DNA from: DASQUK01 sp963813485
GTDB taxonomy: Bacteria > Actinomycetota > Acidimicrobiia > Acidimicrobiales > VFJN01
Reading direction: 5' to 3'
DNA: 64,000 bases
NCBI GenBank assembly: GCA_963813485.1
Contig: CAWEZE010000027.1
Coordinates: 1 to 64,000 of the forward strand
A model generated the notes under the pieces. That model searched no databases. It was not told where the DNA came from and saw nothing but the letters and a program-made list of their open reading frames with translations. The translations under genes and the position numbers were made by a program. Below are positions 41,594 to 50,310 of this stretch, in pieces. Positions within the stretch are counted from its first letter, which is position 1, and each line of letters begins with the position of its first letter.

Positions 41594-42628
41594 ATGAAGC
41601 TCAGCATGCCCCTCAGCTACGCAGGCGGGTTCAAGGAGTCGGCCGCCCAGGCTGCGGAGCTCGACGCAACAGGGCTCGACATGGTGTGGGTGGCGGAGGC
41701 CTACGGCTTCGACGGGGTGAGCCTCATGGGCTACCTGGCGGCCGTGACCGAGCGCCTCGAGATCGGCGCCGCCATCCTGCCCATCTACACCCGCACGCCG
41801 ACCCTGCTCGCCATGACTGCCGCCGGGATCGACGCCCTGTCCGACGGCCGCTGCGTGCTGGGCCTGGGCGCCTCCGGTCCGCAGGTCATCGAGGGCTGGC
41901 ACGGCGTCCCCTATACCGAGCCGGTGAGCCGCACTCGGGAGATCATCGAGATCTGCCGGAAGGTCTGGACCCGGGAACGGCTCACCCACGACGGCCGCTC
42001 GTACACGCTCCCGCTCCCGCCCGACCGGGGCACCGGTCTGGGCAAGCCGCTCAAGCTGATCACCACGCCGGTCCGGGAGCGCGTGCCGATCTACGTCGCG
42101 TCGCTCGGTCCCCGCAACGTCCAGATGACGGCCGAGATCGCCGACGGCTGGTTGCCGATCTTCTACCTGCCGGAGAAGGTCGGCGAGGTGTGGGGACCGG
42201 ACCTCGCCGCGGGTGCGGCGAAGCGGCCACCCGAGCTGGGGCCACTCGAGATCGTGGCCGGGGGCCTGCTGGCCGTGGGCGACGACGCCGCCGGCATGCG
42301 CGACCTGGCCCGGCCCATGCTGGCGCTCTACGTCGGCGGCATGGGCGCCAGGGGCCACAACTTCTACAACGACCTGGCCCGGCGGTTCGGCTACGAGGCC
42401 GAGGCCGAGAAGATCCAGGATCTCTACCTCGACGGGCAGAAGGACGAGGCCGCCGCGGCCGTCCCGCCCGGCCTCCTGGAGGCCGCCACCATCTGCGGCC
42501 CCGAGGGCTACGTCCGGGACCGGATCGCCGCGTACAAGGACACGGGCGTCACAGTGCTCAACGTGACGCCAATCGGGCCCGACGTCCCGGCGCTGGTCGG
42601 CCGGCTGAAGGAGTGGATTGGCGACTGA
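41594..42628 (+). CDS. LLM-class oxidoreductase, probably F420-dependent
   Basis: The 344-residue protein has KLSMPLSYAGGFKESAAQAA, DMVWVAEAYGFDGVSLMGYL, RCVLGLGASGPQVIEGWHG and, at the end, GPEGYVRDRIAAYKDTGV, all typical of F420-type LLM enzymes. The substrate is unknown. The stop lies 8 bases inside the following aldehyde dehydrogenase frame, so the two are translationally coupled. A third LLM homologue is broken at 20.3-21.3 kb. Confidence 0.87.
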   Translation: MKLSMPLSYAGGFKESAAQAAELDATGLDMVWVAEAYGFDGVSLMGYLAAVTERLEIGAAILPIYTRTPTLLAMTAAGIDALSDGRCVLGLGASGPQVIEGWHGVPYTEPVSRTREIIEICRKVWTRERLTHDGRSYTLPLPPDRGTGLGKPLKLITTPVRERVPIYVASLGPRNVQMTAEIADGWLPIFYLPEKVGEVWGPDLAAGAAKRPPELGPLEIVAGGLLAVGDDAAGMRDLARPMLALYVGGMGARGHNFYNDLARRFGYEAEAEKIQDLYLDGQKDEAAAAVPPGLLEAATICGPEGYVRDRIAAYKDTGVTVLNVTPIGPDVPALVGRLKEWIGD

Positions 42629-44132
42629 CGTAGAGCCCGGCTTCGACACCCTCGACCCCCGCACGGGCGAGGTGCTGGCCCACCTGCCCGAGCACGGGCC
42701 GGCGGAGGTGGCCGCCGCCGTCGCCCGGGCCCGCGAGGCGTTCGGCCGGTGGAGCGCCCTGGGCTTCGAGCAGCGCATCGACCACGTGCTGGCGGTGCGA
42801 GATCTGCTGATCGACCGGATCGACCAGGTCGTCGACGTCATATGCGGCGAGACCGGCAAGCTCGAGCCCGAGGCCCTCAGTGCCGAGGTGCTGGCCACGT
42901 GCGAGCTGATCGAGCACTACCGCAAGCACGGGGCCAAGGCGCTCCGCTCGGAGAAGGTCCCCGTGGGATCGCTGCTGCCGCACAAGCGGGCCTGGCGCAG
43001 CTACGAGCCGATGGGCGTCGTGGGCGTGATCTCGCCGTGGAACTATCCGCTCACGTTGGCCATGACGCCGGTGGTATCGGCCCTGCTGGCCGGGAACACC
43101 GTGGTGCTCAAGCCCTCAGAGGTCACCCCACTGGTGGGCCTGGAGATCGGCAAGCTGTTCGCCGAGATCGGCCCCCATCCGGACATCGTCCAGGTCGTGA
43201 CCGGGGGCGGTCGCACCGGCGACGCCCTGGTCCGCGCGGGCGTGCAGAAGGTCGCGTTCACCGGCTCGGTGCGCACCGGCAAGCTGGTGATGGCGGCGGC
43301 CGCCGAGACCCTCACGCCGGTGCTGCTCGAGCTCGGCGGCAAGGATCCGATGATCGTGTGCGACGACGCCGACATCGAGCGCGCGGCCTCCGGGGCGGTG
43401 TGGGGTGCGTTCATGAACTCCGGTCAGACCTGCATGTCGGTCGAGCGGGTGTACGTCGAAGACACCGTCTACGACCGCTTCGTCGACCTCGTGGTGGACC
43501 GGACCAAGGCCGTCCGACAGGGTCGCGGCCCCGGGCACGACATCGGGTCGATGAGCTTTGGCCCCCAGGTCGACACGGTCGAGCGCCACGTTGCCGACGC
43601 CGAGGCCAAGGGCGCCAAGGTCCTGACCGGCGGTCGCCGGATCCCGGGCCGGGCGGGGCTGTGGTACGAGCCGACCGTCCTGGTGGACGTCGACCATTCG
43701 ATGGAGATCATGCGCGACGAGACCTTCGGCCCCGTCCTGCCGATCATGCGGGTGCGCGACGACGAGGAGGCCGTGCGCCTGGCCAACGACTCCCGCTACG
43801 GCCTCAACAGCTCTGTGTGGTCGGCCGACGACCAGCGGGCCGAGCAGATCGCCCGGGCCATCGAGGCCGGCAACGTCTGCATCAACGACTGCATGGTGAG
43901 CTACGCCGTGGCCGGCCTGCCGTTCGGCGGGGTGAAGGAGTCGGGCATAGGCCGCATCCACGGCGTCGAGGGGCTACGGGCGTTCTGCAACACCAAGTCG
44001 GTGCTGGCCAGCCGGTTCGACCTGCGCCGCGAGCTCCAATGGTTCCCGCTGCCGGGCTGGGTCACCGGCTCGCTGCGCCGCATCGTGCGCCTGCGCTACC
44101 GCCGCGGCCTGCGCGCCAAGCTGCAGCGCTAG
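42618..44132 (+). CDS. Aldehyde dehydrogenase (succinate-semialdehyde type)
   Basis: The 504-residue protein from TTG 42618 overlaps the LLM gene. NAD(P)-binding region ISPWNYPLTLAMTPVVSALLAG and FTGSVRTGK, catalytic Glu238 in LELGGKDP and nucleophile Cys272 in NSGQTCMSVERVY are all present. The basic tail (RRIVRLRYRRGLRAKL) is longer than usual and may touch the membrane. The substrate is unclear: succinate-semialdehyde and long-chain aldehydes are both possible. Coupling to an LLM enzyme suggests oxidation of its aldehyde product. Confidence 0.88.
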   Translation: MATDVEPGFDTLDPRTGEVLAHLPEHGPAEVAAAVARAREAFGRWSALGFEQRIDHVLAVRDLLIDRIDQVVDVICGETGKLEPEALSAEVLATCELIEHYRKHGAKALRSEKVPVGSLLPHKRAWRSYEPMGVVGVISPWNYPLTLAMTPVVSALLAGNTVVLKPSEVTPLVGLEIGKLFAEIGPHPDIVQVVTGGGRTGDALVRAGVQKVAFTGSVRTGKLVMAAAAETLTPVLLELGGKDPMIVCDDADIERAASGAVWGAFMNSGQTCMSVERVYVEDTVYDRFVDLVVDRTKAVRQGRGPGHDIGSMSFGPQVDTVERHVADAEAKGAKVLTGGRRIPGRAGLWYEPTVLVDVDHSMEIMRDETFGPVLPIMRVRDDEEAVRLANDSRYGLNSSVWSADDQRAEQIARAIEAGNVCINDCMVSYAVAGLPFGGVKESGIGRIHGVEGLRAFCNTKSVLASRFDLRRELQWFPLPGWVTGSLRRIVRLRYRRGLRAKLQR

Positions 44133-44141
44133 CGCACAGCC

Positions 44142-45104
44142 CTAGGGGCGGATCTTCGTCAGGACCGCCGCGGCCTCGTCGACGATCTGGTGGACCAGGT
44201 CGCCGGCGGGCACCAAAGCGTCGATCGACCCGACGCCCTGACCGGCCGGGAAGAACTCGCGGTCGGGATCCACGTCGGGAGTGGTCTCGTCGCCGCCGAG
44301 GTGGTTGGCGCCGTCCCGGATCGACTGCAGCACCTGGGCCGGGAACCGTTGGACCTCCCGTCCGCCGTCCTCGTATTCGTGCGTGTAGCTGTTGGCGATC
44401 ACCCGGCAGGTCTTGCCCGTGTAGGCCTTGGTGACCACCGTGTCGTCCTCGTGGCTTCGCAGCAGCGTCTCCTTGTAGCCGCGCACGCCACGGGCCTCGG
44501 GCGTGGCGATGAATCGGGTGCCGATCCACACGCCGTCGGCCCCCAGGGCCAGGGCCGCCGCCAGCCCCCGCCCGTCGACGATGCCGCCCGCCGCCACCAC
44601 GGGAACCCGCTCGCCGACGGCGTCGACGACCTGGGGGACCAGCGCCATGGTGGCGACCCGGCCGGTGTGGCCACCGGCCTCGGTGCCCTGAGCCACCACG
44701 ATGTCGCAGCCGGCCTCGACCGCGGCCACCGCGTGGCGGACCTTGCCGCACATGTTGACCACGAGCAGGCCGTGGCGGTGGCACTGATCGATGACGTCGC
44801 GCGGCACGCCCAGGCCAGCCACGAAGGCGCTGGCTCCGCCGCGGATGACATCGTCGACCTTGCCCTCGAGGCCCTGCGGGAGGGCGGTGAGCAGGTCGAC
44901 CCCGAAGGGCCTGGACGTGGCTTCGCGCACCGCAGCGATCTCGCCCCGCATCTCCTCGTCGCCCATGGTGGACGCGCCCATGCAGCCGAAGCCGCCGGCC
45001 TCGGACACGGCGGCCACCAGGCGGTGATAGGACACCCCACCCATGCCAGCGAGCATCACCGGGTGCTGGATCTGCAGGGCGTCGGTGAGCCGGGTACGGA
45101 GCAT
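44142..45104 (-). CDS. Nitronate monooxygenase-like FMN enzyme
   Basis: The 320-residue TIM-barrel protein has QIQHPVMLAGMGGVS at the start, QGTEAGGHTGR with the catalytic-type His, and the FMN-phosphate loop AAGGIVDGRGLAAALALGADGVWIG. Class-II nitronate monooxygenases and 2-nitropropane dioxygenase-like enzymes share these. Many relatives are enoyl reductases, so the substrate is open. It converges on the ALDH gene with a 9-base gap. Confidence 0.88.
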   Translation of the reverse strand: MLRTRLTDALQIQHPVMLAGMGGVSYHRLVAAVSEAGGFGCMGASTMGDEEMRGEIAAVREATSRPFGVDLLTALPQGLEGKVDDVIRGGASAFVAGLGVPRDVIDQCHRHGLLVVNMCGKVRHAVAAVEAGCDIVVAQGTEAGGHTGRVATMALVPQVVDAVGERVPVVAAGGIVDGRGLAAALALGADGVWIGTRFIATPEARGVRGYKETLLRSHEDDTVVTKAYTGKTCRVIANSYTHEYEDGGREVQRFPAQVLQSIRDGANHLGGDETTPDVDPDREFFPAGQGVGSIDALVPAGDLVHQIVDEAAAVLTKIRP

Positions 45105-45409
45105 GCGAGGATGCTGGTCAAACCTTGACCGCCGGGTCAAGTGCGGCCGGATCCGGCAGGAACGCGCATCCGGCGCACCCAGGGGGTGGCGGGTGCGCCG
45201 GATGGTGGTGGCTACGACCGCCGCCGGGTAGCCACCGTGCAAGCTCGGGCAGGTGCTGGTGGAGGGGGAGCACCGACACCGAGCACTGCAGCGGCACCCT
45301 AAGGGGAAACGGTGGCGGTGCGGTGAGTCCGAGATGAACGTTCGGTGTCGCGGTTCGAAAGATCTGATGGCCGGCGGCTACCGGACTGACCCGGATCCCG
45401 TCTCGCCGG
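45105..45409. other. Hairpin-rich region downstream of the geranylgeranyl reductase gene
   Basis: If the reductase ends at 45410, these ~305 bases are untranslated. They hold GGTCAA/TTGACC (45116-45130), a 14-bp perfect hairpin (45167-45204) and a 9-bp hairpin (45207-45236). I see no gene. Confidence 0.5.
45167..45204 (-). terminator. 14-bp perfect hairpin, likely terminator
   Basis: CATCCGGCGCACCC (45167-45180) and GGGTGCGCCGGATG (45191-45204) pair perfectly around a 10-base loop. A second stem, GGTGGCTAC 45207-45215 with GTAGCCACC 45228-45236, is adjacent. No T-run follows. It lies after the reductase gene and before the nitronate monooxygenase gene, both minus strand. Confidence 0.6.
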
Positions 45410-46710
45410 TCAGTCGGGGAGGTCCTCGCCCGAGAGCGGCTTTTGCGCGGTGCGGCACGAGGGAGGCGGGAACCACGACAACAGAGGTACGCGCCCGGTC
45501 CGCTGAACATGCCTCGATCCCACCGGCGCGGCGTGGCCAAGACGGCGCGGGGATAGTCCTCGAACAGCCAGCGGGCGAAGTTTCGCCGGGTCCAACCGGT
45601 GACGCCCGCCAGCCGCAGCCCCGCGCGCACGCCCCGGCGGTGGCGGATCGCCCGGATGAGCAGCGTCGACATGCGGTGGTCGGCCACCAGCGCCCGGCGC
45701 ACGGCCCGGCGATACCGCGCCGTGACCACGCCCGGCGGCTCGCGGTCGATGCCGTCTATGCCGTGGGTGCCGGCGATGGCCTCGGCGGCCAGGATGCCGC
45801 TCAGCAGCGCCTGCCCGATGCCCTCACCGGTGAGCCGATCGCTGGCCGCGGCGGCGTCACCCACGAACAGCGTGCGCCGTCCGGTGAGCACCGCCTCGTC
45901 GATCCGGGCCGGGATGGGCCAGGCCCGGTGTGGTGCCTCGGGCTCGGCGCCGTCGCCCAGCACCCGACGGATATGGGGCCGATCGAGCAGGTCACGCCAG
46001 ATGGCGGCCATGTCCTGGACGCGCTCGACCCGCCCGCCCCTGACGATGCCGAAGCCGACGTTGGCCCGGCCCCCCGGCAGTGGGAACGACCACGCGTAGC
46101 CGGGCAGGAGATCGGGCTCGAACCACACGAACAGCTCGCGTGCGGCTCGCGGACCGACGCCCACGAAGTACTGGCGAAAGGCGTGCCATTCACCCCGGTA
46201 CCCGGGCGCGGCCAGGCCCAGGTGCTTGCGGGTGGGCGACCACATGCCGTCGGCGGCCACGCCGTAGGCCGCGGTCAGCTCGCCCACACCGTCGACCCGG
46301 ATCGCGACGTGCTCGTCGTGCTCCCGCGCCCCCACACAGGCGTGTCCGTCGAGGATCTTGACGCCGGCGGCGCGGGCCTCGTCGAGCAGCGCGGCGTCGA
46401 GGTCGGCCCGGCGGGCCACCGCCGCGTACGTGCCCCGGCCCCGGGGGAGCGGAAAGGTCACCTCGGGCCCCGCCGGCCCCCGCACGACCACGTCGTCCAC
46501 GCGTTGCCACGAGGCGACCCGACCGGGCTCGAGTCCCAGGTCCTCCAGGAGGCGTAGCGCACCGGTCGTGATCCCGTCGCCGCAGACCTTGTCGCGGGGG
46601 AATCGTGCCCGGTCGACCAGCGTCACGTCCCGCCCGGCGCGCGCCAGGCCGATCGCCGCCGCCGACCCCGCGGGCCCTCCTCCGATCACGATGACGTCGG
46701 CGGCGAGCAC
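45410..46710 (-). CDS. Geranylgeranyl reductase-family FAD protein
   Basis: GTG 46710 begins an FAD-binding Rossmann fold (VIVIGGGPAGSAAAIGLARAG, residues 6-26). FPRDKVCGDGITTGA and GDAAAASDRLTGEGIGQAL are the family signatures. It would reduce double bonds of an isoprenoid or oxidise a lipid. The protein core ends LFEDYPRAVLATPRRWDRGM. The continuous frame runs to 45118 as an Arg/Pro/Ser-rich tail of ~125 residues through a strong hairpin, which looks unnatural. A one-base shift near 45488-45500 would instead give the tail PLLSWFPPPSCRTAQKPLSG and a stop at 45410, which I favour. Confidence 0.83.
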
Positions 46711-46716
46711 CCGCCA

Positions 46717-46722
46717 ACGCTA
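46717..46722 (-). promoter_or_regulatory. -10 box TAGCGT of the geranylgeranyl reductase gene (leaderless type)
   Basis: Minus-strand TAGCGT ends 6 bases before GTG 46710. It lies between this gene and the VanW stop. Confidence 0.5.
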
Positions 46723-46727
46723 CGTGG

Positions 46728-49105
46728 TCAGCAGGGCTGATCCGGTCCGGGGCGGTACGTGGCAGTGAAGGTGTCGGTGACGGGATCCTTGTCGGGGTAG
46801 CTGATCCGGCGCGTGGTGGTGACCACGCGGCAGCTGCCGGACGCCGACTCGGCGATCCCCACCTGTTCGCCGCGGGCGTACGGGCTCGACCACATGGTCA
46901 CGGTGACGCTGGTGTCCGTGTACGAGGTGTCGACGAGGATGCCGTAGGGCGTGTCGTTTACGAACGACAGGTTCGGTGCGGGGTACCCCATGGTGGCCTC
47001 ACGGCCGCGCGGGTACCGGGTGAAGTACTCGGAGTGCGCCTGGTAGGTGGTGATGTCGAGGCCGCAGAAGTAGGCGGCGTTGAAGGTGGTGGTGGCGAAT
47101 TGGGACACGCCGCCCCCCACCTCGTCGACGTGCTTGCCGTCCCGGATGGCGCCCGCCACCACGAACCCCTTGTCGACGGTGCGCTCCCCGACGACGTCGT
47201 TCATCGAGAACGTCTTGCCCGGCATCACCAGGGTGCCGTCGACGATGTCGGCGATGCGGTGGATGTTGGTGACCCGCGGCTCACCGGGGTTGTAGTAGGT
47301 GGTGAACCCGGGACCGGCCGTTGTGGGCGCCCCGTTCCGCCAGGCGTTGTTGCCGCAGACCGGCTGTTTCACACCAAGGCCCTGGGCAGCCTCGGTGGTG
47401 AGGGTGGGTTCGGTCACAGTCGCCTCGAGCTCGGCGCCCGGCTGGCCGTCGCTCAGCGCCTTCCAGACTCGCTCGGCACTGTCGGTGCCGCAGCAGGCAA
47501 CGCCCTGCTGGGACGGAACGACCGTTGGGCCGTTGGCGCCGAGGACGATCCGGGCGTTCTCCGGGGGGGCGACGATGTCGGCGAAGACATCCGGCAGCGC
47601 TTTGTCGACCGCCGCCTTGTTGATGGCCAACCCGAGCTTGCCGCCCTCGGCGGTGGGCCCGATCCACGTGCGCAGCGGCCCGGCCGGCACGGTCGTGGTC
47701 GTACCCGCCGCCGTGAGTTGCAGGCCGTTGGCGGTCATCTGGTTGGCCCGGTCGGCCAGCTCCTGAGCTTGCTCGTCGGTGAAGTTGGGGGCGACCGGGG
47801 CCGAGCCGATCTCGACCTCGATCGCACCGGTCCGTGACTCGGCGGCCGCCTCGGGCAGTTCGTCGATCAGCGTTTCGGTGTCGAGCCCGTGGCCAGGGAC
47901 GCCCGGCACCGCGGCCCAACCCTGCTGGCCCAGCGTGATGGTGGGGTCGCGTGGGACGGTGAGGTCGGCGCCCTGCAACTCCACCATCTTCGCGGTCGCG
48001 GTCGGACCGCTGACGGTGTACTGGACCTCGACGTCGCGGGGCGTGAAGAACGACCGGAGCCAGGAGAACGGCTGCATGAACAGGGGATCGCCACGACCGA
48101 CGTCGAGCGCGGCCTCGGATGTCGCCTGTTCGTCGAGGGCCAGCCCGATCTCCCCAGCGGTGGTCTCGTAGATCTGGTCGCCGCTGGTGATCCGCACCGG
48201 TCGGGCCGCCACCTCCTCGGCGATGCTGCTCATCACCTCGGGGAGCGATGCCTCGCCCAGGCCACCGACGGGTCGGCCGGCCACCTCGACGTTGCGTCGC
48301 ACCTGCCCGGACAGGGCGGCCGCGTCGATCGCCCAGGCGCCGAGCAGGAGCACCAGCGCGAACACCGGCAGCGCCGCGAGCGCCAGCGCCCAACGCGGTG
48401 GCCCACCGTCGCGACCGTCGGTCGATGGCGATTGGCGGAAGTGGCTGCCAGTGGATGGCTCTTCGTCGACGCCGGCGCGGCCGTTGCCGCCGGACGCGTG
48501 CCGTGACTCGGCAGGCAGGGGGCCGGCGATCCGGGGGTTCGGGCCGGTGGTCCGGCCCTCCGCGGCGGCGGCTCCGCCGAGGACCAAGGTCCGGTCGCCA
48601 TTGCCGCCGGGGCGCTCGGTGGCGTCTCCGTTGCCGGAGGCCTTGTCGTCGGCCCCGCTGTCGGCTCCGTGGGCCGGCAGGTCGAAAATCGGCGGCGCCT
48701 CGGTGGTCGAGTCGCTCGGGGACGGACTGCCGGTGGTCGGGTCGCCCGGGGGCGGTCCGTCGGCCGTTGGTTCGCCGTTCGAGGGCTCGTCGCTGGTGGG
48801 TTGGAGGGCTCGGCGTTCGAGGGCTCGTCGCTGGTGGGTTGGGCGGGCTCGGCGCTGGAGGGCTCGTCGCTGGTGGGTTGGGCGGGCTCGGCGCTGGTGG
48901 GCTCGTCGCTGGTGCGCTGGGCGGGCTCGGCGTTGGAGGGCTCGGCGTTGGAGGGCTCGGCGTTGCCGGGCTCGTCGCCGCTGGTCGGCTCCGGGGACGG
49001 CGGCGCCTCCGCGGGCGCGTCGGCGCGCCCCGGTGCCTGGAGTTCGTCTCTGGGCGCCCCAGCACCCGCCCGGCGAGGCGCGGGCGCGGCCTCATTCCCG
49101 TCCAC
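46728..49105 (-). pseudogene. VanW-family cell-wall protein with repetitive N-terminus, frameshifted
   Basis: The downstream frame encodes a membrane helix (WALALAALPVFALVLLLGAWAI), two peptidoglycan-binding-like domains and a VanW domain (KTFSMNDVVGERTVDKGFVV, GGGVSQFATTTFNAAYFCGL, VNDTPYGILVDT) ending at 46728. Upstream, another frame from GTG ~49105 gives VDGNEAAPAPRR and acidic repeats (EPAQPTSDEPSSA). They join if one base is restored at about 48804-48806, inside a 39-bp repeat unit. The whole would be ~790 residues: a disordered acidic cytoplasmic region, one helix and an outer wall domain. The intact domain part alone could also start near 48587. VanW names homology, not antibiotic resistance. 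Confidence 0.8.
48781..48935 (-). repeat. 39-bp tandem repeats in the VanW N-terminal region
   Basis: Units 48819-48857 and 48858-48896 are identical 39-mers. 48897-48935 differs at a few bases, and 48781-48818 is a 38-base copy with one base lost. They encode the 13-residue acidic Pro/Ser repeat. The base loss is exactly what breaks the reading frame. Repeat slippage is a natural cause, and repeats are also where assemblies err. Confidence 0.85.
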
Positions 49106-49192
49106 AGGACACCACCCTGCCACGTCGGGCGGCGTGGTTCTAACCGTCCCTTGACCACACCCCGCGCGAAACGGGGATCTGTTACAGGATCG

Positions 49193-49324
49193 TCATGGGC
49201 GAGCGGTGGGCGGGTCGGTGTCGTCGTCGAGCTCGCGCGGATGGTCGGATGCGACGTGATCCTCGAGCTCGTTGCGCGACCCGAACCGCAGCTCGCAGTA
49301 GGGGCACTGGCGTACGTCAGTCAC
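49193..49324 (-). CDS. Small C2H2-type zinc-ribbon/finger protein
   Basis: The 43-residue protein starts at GTG 49324: VTDVRQCPYCELRFGSRNEL, then EDHVASDHP. Cys-x2-Cys and His-x4-His spaced by ~14 residues fit a single C2H2 zinc finger. Similar 40-60-residue proteins are common in actinobacteria with unknown role. It ends in an acidic tail (RELDDDTDPPTARP). It lies between the VanW gene and an SDR gene. Confidence 0.7.
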   Translation of the reverse strand: MTDVRQCPYCELRFGSRNELEDHVASDHPRELDDDTDPPTARP

Positions 49325-49397
49325 GCCGTCCAGTGTCGCGCTGCTACGTTCCCAGCGGTTGAGAATCAGGCGGCAAAGCCGAAAGGGGACGTGGTCG

Positions 49398-50300
49398 ATG
49401 GGCATCTGTGACGATCGAGTCGCGATCGTGACCGGGGCGGGCCGGGGCATCGGGCGCGAGCACGCGCTGCTGCTCGCAGCGCAGGGGGCCAGGGTGGTCG
49501 TCAACGACCTCGGTGGCGCGATCGACGGAACCGGCAGCGACGCCGGCCCCGCCCACGAGGTGGTCGACGAGATCACTACGCAGGGTGGTCAAGCGGTCGC
49601 CAATACCGACGACGTCAGCGACTTCGCCGGCGCCGAGAAGCTCATCGGCTCGGCCATAGAGGCGTTCGGGCGCCTCGACGTCCTCATCAACAACGCCGGC
49701 ATTCTGCGCGACCGCATGCTCGTCAACATGAGCGAGGCCGAGTGGGACGCCGTCATCAGGGTTCACCTCAAGGGCACGTTCGGTCCGTCGCACTTCGCCG
49801 CCAACCACTGGCGCGAACGTTCCAAGGCCGGCGACGAGGTCGACGCCAGGATCATCAACACCTCGTCACCGTCAGGCATCTACGGCAACGTCGGTCAGAC
49901 CAACTACGGCGCGGCCAAGGCCGGGATCGCCGCGTTCACGATCATCACCGCCAAGGAGCTGGCCCGCTATGGCGTCACCGTCAACGCCGTCGCCCCGGCG
50001 GCCCTGACGCGGATGACCGCTGACCTGGGCATGGGCCAGCTGCCCGACGAGGGCAAAGAGGAGATGGCTCCTCACCACATCGCGCCGATCGTGTGCTGGC
50101 TGGCCAGCCCGCTGTCCGCGGGTGTCACCGGCAGGGTGTTCGACGTCAGCGGCAGGCTGATCTCCGTGTCCGAGGGCTGGCACCGGGGCCCGTCGATCGA
50201 GAAGCCCGATGCGGACCCCGAGGTCCTCGGCCACGCCATCGCGGACCTGGTGGCCCAGGCCCGGCCCAACGCCAACATGTTCGGCTACGACGAGACCTGA
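49398..50300 (+). CDS. SDR dehydrogenase, (R)-3-hydroxyacyl-CoA dehydrogenase type
   Basis: The 300-residue protein has TGAGRGIG (12-19), NDLGGAIDGTGSD (36-48), NNAG (98-101), Ser near 156, Tyr170 and Lys174. It is a paralogue of the SDR at 34.9 kb, with the same MFE-2-like signature. A MaoC hydratase follows after 10 bases with a good GGAGG site, so the pair acts as a split multifunctional enzyme: hydratase plus (R)-hydroxyacyl-CoA dehydrogenase of beta-oxidation. Confidence 0.9.
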   Translation: MGICDDRVAIVTGAGRGIGREHALLLAAQGARVVVNDLGGAIDGTGSDAGPAHEVVDEITTQGGQAVANTDDVSDFAGAEKLIGSAIEAFGRLDVLINNAGILRDRMLVNMSEAEWDAVIRVHLKGTFGPSHFAANHWRERSKAGDEVDARIINTSSPSGIYGNVGQTNYGAAKAGIAAFTIITAKELARYGVTVNAVAPAALTRMTADLGMGQLPDEGKEEMAPHHIAPIVCWLASPLSAGVTGRVFDVSGRLISVSEGWHRGPSIEKPDADPEVLGHAIADLVAQARPNANMFGYDET

Positions 50301-50310
50301 GGAGGCCCGC

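Noticed and set aside
45340..45365. tRNA-like GGTTCGAA string
   Set aside because: The bases around it do not form a T-stem, and no acceptor, D or anticodon arms can be found at proper distances.
46728..48587. Vancomycin-resistance gene
   Set aside because: VanW homology alone is not a resistance determinant; no vanHAX or vanRS genes are nearby, and this domain is common in wall proteins.
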